Below, piece by piece: positions 6,462 to 12,395 of a stretch of 12,395 nt of DNA. This stretch comes from an uncultured Lacibacter sp. (GTDB taxonomy: Bacteria > Bacteroidota > Bacteroidia > Chitinophagales > Chitinophagaceae). How positions within the stretch are numbered: position 1 is the first letter of the stretch; the number at the start of each line of letters is the position of its first letter. The stretch lies in the NCBI RefSeq assembly GCF_946479605.1, contig NZ_CAMLGT010000104.1, positions 1 to 12,395 of the forward strand. Direction: 5' to 3'. The translations under genes were made by a program, and so were the position numbers. The notes under the pieces were generated by a model that saw only the letters and a list, made by a program, of their open reading frames with translations, was not told the DNA's origin and did not search any database.

Positions 6462-9400
6462 TTAGAATTTGATGTTGAAGCCTGCGTTAAAGATCTTTAC
6501 CTGCGGATACTGTACGAAGTTGCCCGATACACTTGCACGTTCAGGATCACTTCCTTCATATTTTGTAAATGTGAGCAGGTTTTCGCCCGATACATAAACA
6601 GTTAAACCTTTTGCTGCAATACGTTTTGTTATTGCATCCGGTAAAGTATAAGAAAGCATTACGTTTTTTAAACGCAGGTACGATGCATCCATGAGATAGT
6701 AAGTTGATGCAGCATAAGCAGCCACACCTGTGTAACCGGCTGTATAAATTGCAGGCAGTGTATTGCTTCGGTTTTGTGGCGTCCATGCATTACGCCATTT
6801 GGTTGTGGGTGGTGTGCCTTGCATAAACGGATCGATACCCCAGTTGTTTACTCTTGCTTTAATACCTTCTACACCCTGAAAAAAGAATGACAGACTAAAA
6901 TCTTTGTAATCCACATGTCCGCCGAACGAGTAAATTACATCAGGATAAGCGCCACCAACCACAACACGATCATTGGCATCTACACGTCCATCTCCATTTA
7001 CATCTTTCATTTTCAGATCACCTGCCTTAGGCGATGTATTCAACGCATGAACAGGTACATTAGCGTTACCAATATCTTCAACCTGGAAAATCCCATCCCA
7101 TACATAAAGATAATGTGCATCGTAAGGAAGACCTGCCTGGCGGATAGTACTGCCGAATGAAGGTGTAATGATCTGATCAACTTTATTTTTTGCAGTTGAA
7201 ATATTTCCATTCAAACCATACGACACTTTACCAATGCGGTATTCGTGACGTAGATCCACTTCGATACCCTTTGAATGCATGCGGCCGTTATTCGTTGTAG
7301 GGCCACTTAAACCTAAACTTGCAGGTACAGGGATGGCTGAAAGAATATCATAAGTTTGCTTTTTGAACCAATCGAATGTAATACCAAACAAGCCATTGAA
7401 AATATCCATATCAAAACCTATGTCGGTAACCTTTGTAGATTCCCAACGGATACTTTGATCACGAAATGCGTTGACCACTGCACCCGAAGTTGGCGCTGCA
7501 TTACCGAATGGATAACTTACGTTCAATGATAACACATCCTGGTAAGGATAATTGCCAATATCCTGATTACCCAACACACCATACGAAACACGCAGCTTCA
7601 GGTTGTTGATCCATTTTGCATTATCACGCACAAAATTTTCTTTGCTCACATACCAACCTGCTGATACGGATGGAAATACACCCCAACGATAATCGGGCGA
7701 TACTCTCGATGTACCATCGTAACGAATGTTTGCTTCTAATAAATATTTTCCTTGATAGTCATAATTAACACGGCCAAAAAATGATTGCAATGCCGATTCA
7801 TTAGTACCAGGTAACCCGGGTAAACGTGGATAAGTATTATTCAATGCTTCACCTGTGGATGTATAACCGGAAATTTCCTGGATGGTTGACGACACACCGT
7901 TGAACCTGCGACCACGTAAGCCCTGCGATTTTGTAAAAAACTGTTCGTAACCAGCCAACCCTTTTACTGAGTGCTCGCCAAAATATTTGCTATACGTTAA
8001 GGTAGTGTAAAGCGTTGGTGAAATAACTTTTGCATACTGATCGGTTACACCCACAAGATCGGGCCCAAGATTAAACACTTCGTAATCGCCTGTACCTGCG
8101 TTTTTCACCTGTGTGTAATAAGATTGATAAGGATGCTGATACATTTTGTAATACTCATCTACATAGTTTACTGCCACTTTCGATGACCATACAAAATTTT
8201 TCAGCAGCTTTACATCCATAAATGCCTGCGCATTTAAATTATATTCTTTGGTATTTTGCCAACCCATTTCAAATGCTTCCTGTGCATTCCTGTTTTTCCC
8301 TTCATTAACATAAGCCTTAGACGCAATACGTCCACTGCCATCGGGTAAGTAAGGACCTATCAATGGACCTGCTGCATATACAAGCAATGCAATATTCTCA
8401 CTTGCAAACGGTGGCTCCTTTCTGTCTTTGTACGTCATATTCATGATGGTACCAATGGTAACGGCTTTGCTGATCTGTGATGTATAATTCAACATCAGGT
8501 TATAACGTTTGAAATTATACACAGGCAGCAACGCATCCTGATCGAGATAACTTGCCGATAAATTGTATGTATTCTTATCGGATCCACCTGATACCGAAAG
8601 ATTATGATTGGTTACAAATGCTGGACGGAAATAATATTCCATTGCATTGAAGTTGGGATAGAGATTGCGATCTTTCGAAGTACGGTATTTTTCAATTTCT
8701 GCAGGATCGTACTTAAATGCCACACCACTTCTTGTAGCAGCAGCGTTGTACATTTCCATATACTCTGCGGAGTTGGTAATAAAATCGGGTAGCTCTGTTG
8801 CCGATTGGCGTGAGAAATTTGCTGAGTAATTAATCACCGGTGCTCCCTTTTTGCCTTTGCGTGTTGTAATAAGAATAACACCATTGGCAGCACGTGAACC
8901 ATAAATAGAAGCTGAAGCTGCATCTTTTAGTACTGTAACATTTTCAATATCGTTTGGTGAAATGTTGTTGAAGTTACCAACCACACCATCGATCAATACA
9001 AGTGGCGATGTGCCTGTAGAAAATGAACTGCGGCCTCTGATCAATAAGTTTGCATTATCTCTGCCCGGCTCTGCAGATGGTTGTGTAACCTGCAAACCCG
9101 TTACACGGCCCTGCAATAAATTAGATGCATTAGGCACAGGTCGCTTTGTTAATTCAGCACCTGATATGCTCACCACTGCACCGGTAAGATTTCCTTTCTT
9201 TTGTGAACCATAACCAACAACAATAATGTCAGACAAGTTTCCGCTTGATGGCTTTAATTGTACTGATACATTTGATTTACCTGCTATCAACACTTCCTGT
9301 TCTTCATGACCAACGTATGAAAACACAAGAGTAGTTACAGTTGCAGAAACCTGGATAGAAAAATTTCCATCATTATCTGTGAGTACAGAAATTGCTGTAC

Positions 9401-9581
9401 CTTTTGCTGTAACCGTAACACCTGTCAACGGTTCATTGTTCTGATCGGTTACTTTTCCTGTTATTGCGTTTTGTCTTGATTCTTTGAATGAAGTAAAATC
9501 ACTCGTTACTAAAGTTGGGTGTGAAAAACCCTGCAAGTATAGGCAAAAGCCTATACCTACGGCAAACAATTGTCGTCTCAT
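6462..9581 (-). CDS. SusC/RagA family TonB-dependent outer-membrane transporter
   Basis: A 1039-residue outer-membrane protein. Signal peptide residues 1-20 are followed by a carboxypeptidase-regulatory-like domain (about 39-110, starting I-T-G-K-V-T-D and containing G-V-T-V...D-G-N-F-S-I). A TonB-box-like stretch I-I-V-V-G-Y-G-S-Q-K-K follows at 119-129. The plug domain contains N-L-L-Q-G-R-V-T-G-L-Q-V (154-165) and the SusC/RagA signature around V-T-V-L-K-D-A-A-S-A-S-I-Y-G-S-R-A-A-N-G-V (215-235). The remainder is a beta-barrel ending N-A-G-F-N-I-K-F with a terminal Phe. It imports oligosaccharides using TonB energy. There is no N-terminal STN domain, so direct control by a FecR/ECF-sigma pair is unlikely. 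A promoter candidate, an upstream regulatory block and a LacI-type palindrome lie in the 232-bp gap before it. Confidence 0.97.
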   Translation of the reverse strand: MRRQLFAVGIGFCLYLQGFSHPTLVTSDFTSFKESRQNAITGKVTDQNNEPLTGVTVTAKGTAISVLTDNDGNFSIQVSATVTTLVFSYVGHEEQEVLIAGKSNVSVQLKPSSGNLSDIIVVGYGSQKKGNLTGAVVSISGAELTKRPVPNASNLLQGRVTGLQVTQPSAEPGRDNANLLIRGRSSFSTGTSPLVLIDGVVGNFNNISPNDIENVTVLKDAASASIYGSRAANGVILITTRKGKKGAPVINYSANFSRQSATELPDFITNSAEYMEMYNAAATRSGVAFKYDPAEIEKYRTSKDRNLYPNFNAMEYYFRPAFVTNHNLSVSGGSDKNTYNLSASYLDQDALLPVYNFKRYNLMLNYTSQISKAVTIGTIMNMTYKDRKEPPFASENIALLVYAAGPLIGPYLPDGSGRIASKAYVNEGKNRNAQEAFEMGWQNTKEYNLNAQAFMDVKLLKNFVWSSKVAVNYVDEYYKMYQHPYQSYYTQVKNAGTGDYEVFNLGPDLVGVTDQYAKVISPTLYTTLTYSKYFGEHSVKGLAGYEQFFTKSQGLRGRRFNGVSSTIQEISGYTSTGEALNNTYPRLPGLPGTNESALQSFFGRVNYDYQGKYLLEANIRYDGTSRVSPDYRWGVFPSVSAGWYVSKENFVRDNAKWINNLKLRVSYGVLGNQDIGNYPYQDVLSLNVSYPFGNAAPTSGAVVNAFRDQSIRWESTKVTDIGFDMDIFNGLFGITFDWFKKQTYDILSAIPVPASLGLSGPTTNNGRMHSKGIEVDLRHEYRIGKVSYGLNGNISTAKNKVDQIITPSFGSTIRQAGLPYDAHYLYVWDGIFQVEDIGNANVPVHALNTSPKAGDLKMKDVNGDGRVDANDRVVVGGAYPDVIYSFGGHVDYKDFSLSFFFQGVEGIKARVNNWGIDPFMQGTPPTTKWRNAWTPQNRSNTLPAIYTAGYTGVAAYAASTYYLMDASYLRLKNVMLSYTLPDAITKRIAAKGLTVYVSGENLLTFTKYEGSDPERASVSGNFVQYPQVKIFNAGFNIKF

Positions 9582-9631
9582 GGCAGATCGTTTTAATATT
9601 TACTGTTTACTTAAGAATTACTTACCTGAAT

Positions 9632-9658
9632 GTAGAAGTATAAATTAAAGGTAGAAGT
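9632..9658. repeat. 8-bp direct repeat around the susC -7 region
   Basis: GTAGAAGT occurs at 9632-9639 and again at 9651-9658, a 19-bp period. The second copy overlaps the -7 candidate and the first would lie near or just after the transcription start. It may be a binding site for a dimer or may be chance. Confidence 0.35.
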
Positions 9659-9677
9659 GCTCGCAAACGATTGCAAT
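9646..9677 (-). promoter_or_regulatory. Candidate Bacteroidota promoter of susCD
   Basis: On the minus strand ATTG (9677-9674) is followed after 20 bp by TACCTTTA (9653-9646), a 7-of-8 match to TAnnTTTG. This would give a leader of roughly 55-65 nt before the ATG at 9581. The same TACnTTTA and the same 38-bp distance to the upstream block occur at the beta-helix gene. Confidence 0.5.
9663..9674. promoter_or_regulatory. LacI/PurR-type operator candidate inside the susC promoter
   Basis: GCAAACGATTGC is a near-palindrome with a central CG and half-sites GCAAAC and GCAATC, which agree at 5 of 6 positions. It differs by one base from the PurR core GCAAACGTTTGC, the general pattern of LacI-family operators. 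It lies in the spacer between the -33 and -7 candidates, where a bound repressor would block RNA polymerase. No LacI-family gene is in the window. Confidence 0.4.
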
Positions 9678-9710
9678 GTATTTATCAACTAAAAAGATGG
9701 AAGATTTTAC
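9675..9710 (-). promoter_or_regulatory. Conserved upstream regulatory block, copy 1 (susC)
   Basis: The core AAAAGATGGAAGATTTTAC (9692-9710, plus strand) and the AATGTAT at 9675-9681 match the block at 4768-4803 in the same register. The core is 38 bp upstream of the -7 candidate. This fits an activator that contacts polymerase from just upstream of the -33 region. I see no third copy in the window. Confidence 0.6.
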
Positions 9711-9758
9711 TTTTTTATTTTTGTTGTAAAACTTGCTGAATCAATGTTTGCAATAAAC

Positions 9759-9786
9759 AAAAAAGGTTTACAATTTTTGCAAACCT
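9759..9786 (-). terminator. Intrinsic terminator after the esterase/TIM-barrel gene
   Basis: AGGTTT (9764-9769) pairs with AAACCT (9781-9786), and CAA pairs with TTG inside it after one mismatch. On the minus strand the stem is followed by a run of six T (9764-9759). The hairpin lies 27 bp beyond the stop codon at 9814. Outer arms CAATAAA (9751-9757) and TTTATTG (9788-9794) lengthen the palindrome. The stem is AT-rich, so termination may be partial. Confidence 0.65.
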
Positions 9787-9813
9787 ATTTATTGAAATTC
9801 TACGATGAAAAAA

Positions 9814-12078
9814 TCACTCGCCCTGAAAAACTTTTTTCAAATACGCAGCATTTGCACCATAGTTATATTTTGTATCGGAAGGTTTGCGTGCATCCCTGCT
9901 GCGTTCAATCACCAGCCAACCGCTCCAGCCAATTTCATCCAAAGCTTTTTTCACTTTGTACAGATCGATCTGCGGATCATTCTCTAACCAAACACTGTCT
10001 TTGTTCGTTGCGTGGATCATACTGATGCGGTCTTTGCCGAGTATTTTTATTTCGCTGATGAGGTCTCTGCCTTCTTTGAGCGGATTGGAAAAATTGAAAT
10101 AAATTTTGATGGCAGGAGAACCGATCTGTTTTAGCAATTCCACTTCTTCTTTTGCGGTGAGCGATGTTTCGATACCGATAACAACACCTGCTTTTTCTGC
10201 CAGCTTACCTGCAACTTTTAAACGTGTAATTACTGAATCACGAATAGCCGGATTCTTTTTCATATCGCATTGTACCCCCAATGGCAGGAATGCATGTTTT
10301 ACATTCATCAGCTGCATGGTTTTGATACAATCTTCAATGCTGCGGATGTATTCTGCACGGCCGCAAAACGATTGTGCATAATAGCCTGTCATCGCCAGGC
10401 AGAATATTTCTACTTTCTTTTCTTTGGCCGTTTTGATGAACTGATTACGCACACTGTCGATGAGCAATTGATTATCGAATGTGGGACGATTGCCCAATCC
10501 ACCCATATCCACTTCTACACCATCAGCTTTCAGTTCTGCTGTAAGCGTGATAGCACCAAGCTTCTGGCGTTTGAGCAACATCAGATCAATCAAACCGATT
10601 TTATAGCGTTGATTGGTTCTCGCCTTTTCAATTTCTTCTGCAAATACTCTTTCTAAATTTTCAAACCCTTTTACTGCATGTGCAGGTAGTTTCTCTCCGT
10701 TATCACCAAACACATACAAACTCTTTTCCGGTTCAATGGTGATTTTTGATTCATCTATTTTACCATTGGCGTCTTGTATGGCTTTAATGTTTAATCCTAA
10801 CTGCTTTGCCATAAACTCATACACCGGTGTACGTTTGGTAATACCGAAATCATGCTTATCGTTTGGCAAGTGCACATTGCTTACATTTTCTTTTTTGTTG
10901 TACCAGCTGTACATCTTTTGCAGATAAGGAAAATCATGTTCGGGCATTTTATCGGTCCAGTCGCCACCATCACTTACGACCAACTGCGGACGAGGGGCTG
11001 CCATGGCTGCGATCTCCACATTATTTGTTCTGCCGCCACATGCATGAATGTTCATGCCGCTTTCGCAGGGACAACCGCCATAGAAATAAGAAGATAAAGA
11101 AACAACAGGCGCCGATACCTTAATGCGATCATCCAACGCCGTCATTAACACCGTATGACTGCCGCCACCTGAACCACCGGTGATGGCTACACGATTTGTG
11201 TCTGCAACTTTCTGCGCCAATAAAAAATCAAGAATGCGGATAGCGCCCAATGCCTGTATGGTCATCGCTAAACTTCTGCGGTGATCTTCGATTTTGAATT
11301 GCAGTAACGATTCGCCCCATGCAAACAAATCGTAACTGAACGCCATTGCTCCCATTTTTGCCATTGCGGCACAACGGTATTGACAATCGGCACGGTAACG
11401 TTGTTTTTCCCAATGTCCATCGGGATTTAAAATGACAGGAATCTTACCCTTATACTTTAATGGTTTGTATAACGATCCGTTGATCCACACACCGGGTAAA
11501 ATTTCAATCGCAATATTTTCTACACTGTAACCATCAAAGATGCGTTTAGTTGTAACGATTGGTTTGCTGTTTGGCGCTGCCGGTAAATGATTTAACTGCA
11601 ATGCTTCTTTTAAACAAGGCTTTAATTCTGCTTTTCGTTTCTCCCACTCTTCCACTGTTTTGTATTGTGCAGCAATACGATCCATTTCGGCCCAACCTTC
11701 TTCTACCGGCCAGCGATAGTATTCATAAGCACTTAACTTGTATTGCTTGTCCTTTTCTTTCTTCACTTTTAATTCCAACGGCTTCAGAATATTATCGAGT
11801 GTCACTTCTACATCAGGTCGGTATTTCCATTCGGCATAAGTAACCATTTTATTCTTTACAAGGTTCTCATCGATCTTGATGGTAACGCCATATTTCTTTT
11901 GTACATCGTTCAATACTTCCTTTAAAGGTTTGCTGTATTGATTGTCAGTGTTCAATTGTGCAAATGTTGTTTGCCACGAAGACAGTAAGACGCAAAAGAA
12001 AAATGCTGCCCTGATAGCAGAACGATGAAAGGATTGCGACGCAACGATGATGCTATGAAAAACTGAAGCTGGTATCAT
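9814..12078 (-). CDS. Secreted STN-like / acetylxylan-esterase-type hydrolase / sugar isomerase-epimerase-type TIM-barrel fusion
   Basis: A 754-residue protein with three parts. An export signal with an unusually long n-region (hydrophobic core about 24-34, cleavage near T-T-F-A at 40) leads into an STN-like domain (about 50-117: P-L-K-E-V-L, K-K-Y-G-V, D-N-I-L-K-P-L-E-L). Next is an alpha/beta hydrolase (about 165-430) with nucleophile Ser303 in G-G-S-G-G, acid Asp370 or Asp373, and His409 in N-D-K-H-D; this resembles acetylxylan esterases. Residues 490-752 resemble the sugar phosphate isomerase/epimerase TIM barrel, with likely metal ligands Glu637, His689 and Glu725. The usual Asp of the Y-Y-D-V-G-N type motif is Asn662 here. 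It probably deacetylates a glycan in the periplasm or at the surface; the TIM barrel may isomerise or cleave a sugar, or be inactive. ATG 12078 lies 10 bp after the upstream transporter stop, so the two are co-transcribed. The ATG at 12085 is out of frame and soon stops. Confidence 0.85.
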   Translation of the reverse strand: MIPASVFHSIIVASQSFHRSAIRAAFFFCVLLSSWQTTFAQLNTDNQYSKPLKEVLNDVQKKYGVTIKIDENLVKNKMVTYAEWKYRPDVEVTLDNILKPLELKVKKEKDKQYKLSAYEYYRWPVEEGWAEMDRIAAQYKTVEEWEKRKAELKPCLKEALQLNHLPAAPNSKPIVTTKRIFDGYSVENIAIEILPGVWINGSLYKPLKYKGKIPVILNPDGHWEKQRYRADCQYRCAAMAKMGAMAFSYDLFAWGESLLQFKIEDHRRSLAMTIQALGAIRILDFLLAQKVADTNRVAITGGSGGGSHTVLMTALDDRIKVSAPVVSLSSYFYGGCPCESGMNIHACGGRTNNVEIAAMAAPRPQLVVSDGGDWTDKMPEHDFPYLQKMYSWYNKKENVSNVHLPNDKHDFGITKRTPVYEFMAKQLGLNIKAIQDANGKIDESKITIEPEKSLYVFGDNGEKLPAHAVKGFENLERVFAEEIEKARTNQRYKIGLIDLMLLKRQKLGAITLTAELKADGVEVDMGGLGNRPTFDNQLLIDSVRNQFIKTAKEKKVEIFCLAMTGYYAQSFCGRAEYIRSIEDCIKTMQLMNVKHAFLPLGVQCDMKKNPAIRDSVITRLKVAGKLAEKAGVVIGIETSLTAKEEVELLKQIGSPAIKIYFNFSNPLKEGRDLISEIKILGKDRISMIHATNKDSVWLENDPQIDLYKVKKALDEIGWSGWLVIERSRDARKPSDTKYNYGANAAYLKKVFQGE
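11973..11998. repeat. Half-repeat resembling 999-1077, embedded in the signal-peptide coding sequence
   Basis: On the minus strand this reads CTTTTGCGTCTTAC followed by TGTCTTCGTGGC. It resembles the right arm of the repeat at 999-1077 (CTTTGCGTTAC, then GTGCCTTAGTGGC); the last 12 bases agree at about 10 positions. It encodes residues 27-35 (F-F-C-V-L-L-S-S-W), the hydrophobic core of the esterase signal peptide. The similarity is short and could be chance. Confidence 0.4.
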
Positions 12079-12088
12079 AAATCATTTT

Positions 12089-12395
12089 TTAAAGATGCCT
12101 GTTTGCTTTCCAACTACTGTATAACAAATTTGGTTCGAGGACAGGTTTTGGAAAAAACAAACTGGCGATATAACCCACCACAATCACGACGAGATGACTG
12201 TAAACACCCAACATGAGTTTGTGATGTGTGAAATTAAAATTACCTAAATCGAGCAAGAGTTTGGGATTCTTTATACCAACGGGAGTGCTGGTGAGAAAAG
12301 CCCATGCCGTAAATAAAATACAGGTGATGATACCGATGTTCACACCCTGACGATTGGCTCTTGCACTAAACAAACCAAGCAGAAAAATACCCACG
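12089..12395 (-). CDS. Sodium:solute symporter (SSS/SLC5 family), C-terminal end, cut by window edge
   Basis: The reading frame is open to the window edge and stops with TAA at 12089-12091, leaving about 102 codons. The visible part begins V-G-I-F-L-L-G-L-F-S-A-R-A-N-R-Q-G, which matches the (G)-x-x-L-G-x-F-L-L-G-x-x-x-x-R-A-N segment near the end of SSS transporters. Further membrane helices lie at about I-G-I-I-T-C-I-L-F-T-A-W-A-F-L and S-H-L-V-V-I-V-V-G-Y-I-A-S-L-F-F. The tail is short and hydrophilic. This is a different gene from the symporter at 1-991. It lies 10 bp before the esterase gene and is probably the preceding member of the same transcript. The GTG at 12394 is an internal valine codon, not the start. 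Confidence 0.85.
   Translation of the reverse strand, partial: VGIFLLGLFSARANRQGVNIGIITCILFTAWAFLTSTPVGIKNPKLLLDLGNFNFTHHKLMLGVYSHLVVIVVGYIASLFFPKPVLEPNLLYSSWKANRHL

Noticed and set aside
9702..9732. AT-rich inverted repeat AAGATTTTAC / GTAAAACTT upstream of susC
   Set aside because: The loop is about 12-13 nt of pure AT-rich DNA with one bulge, and it overlaps the better supported conserved block. It is likely a by-product of low complexity.
10270..10927. Overlapping plus-strand open frames of 128 and 104 codons
   Set aside because: Both are antisense to the esterase/TIM-barrel gene, whose motifs are intact; neither looks like a real protein.
12083..12085. Alternative ATG for the esterase gene
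   Set aside because: It is out of frame with the protein and meets a stop after about ten codons.
12392..12394. GTG as a possible start of the symporter end
   Set aside because: The residues after it match the interior of an SSS transporter near the C-terminus, so the gene begins outside the window.

Overview
The window looks like part of a carbohydrate-utilisation locus from the phylum Bacteroidota, possibly Chitinophagaceae or a related family. The lineage rests on a SusC/RagA TonB-linked porin next to a SusD lipoprotein, promoter candidates of the Bacteroidota type (-33 TTG/TTTG, -7 TAnnTTTG-like), the absence of Shine-Dalgarno sequences, and AT-rich intergenic DNA. The family-level guess is an impression, not a measurement. 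All seven genes lie on the minus strand, so transcription runs from high to low coordinates. The two outermost genes are cut by the window edges.

In transcription order: (1) the C-terminal end of a sodium:solute symporter (12395-12089); (2) a secreted three-domain protein (12078-9814) with an STN-like N-terminal domain, an acetylxylan-esterase-type alpha/beta hydrolase and a sugar isomerase/epimerase-type TIM barrel, followed by an intrinsic terminator (9759-9786); (3) SusC (9581-6462) and SusD (6457-4901), 4 bp apart and followed by a second terminator (4826-4854); (4) an exported right-handed beta-helix protein carrying a C-terminal L-rhamnose-mutarotase-like domain (4683-2173); (5) a cytoplasmic Gfo/Idh/MocA oxidoreductase (2137-1058); (6) a second sodium:solute symporter, N-terminal 330 codons (991-1). 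No gap without a gene exceeds about 235 bp, and I see no plus-strand genes, tRNA, rRNA, CRISPR array or transposase.

Inferred joint role: SusCD binds and imports an oligosaccharide. The esterase/TIM-barrel protein and the beta-helix protein deacetylate and trim it outside the cytoplasm. The symporters bring released sugars or sugar acids across the inner membrane, and the Gfo/Idh enzyme oxidises or reduces them. The mutarotase-like domain and the GH141-like look of the beta-helix suggest a deoxysugar-containing, acetylated plant polymer such as a pectic glycan; this substrate is a guess.

The most striking non-coding signal is a regulatory block found twice, upstream of susC (9675-9710) and upstream of the beta-helix gene (4768-4803). 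Its core matches at 17 of 19 positions, and it lies exactly 38 bp upstream of a TACnTTTA -7 candidate in both places. This suggests that one unseen regulator drives both transcripts. A LacI/PurR-type palindrome sits inside the susC promoter candidate. Separately, an inverted repeat of the CACAAAG/CTTCGTG type fills the gap between the oxidoreductase and the symporter and supplies the oxidoreductase stop codon. A similar half-repeat encodes part of the esterase signal peptide.
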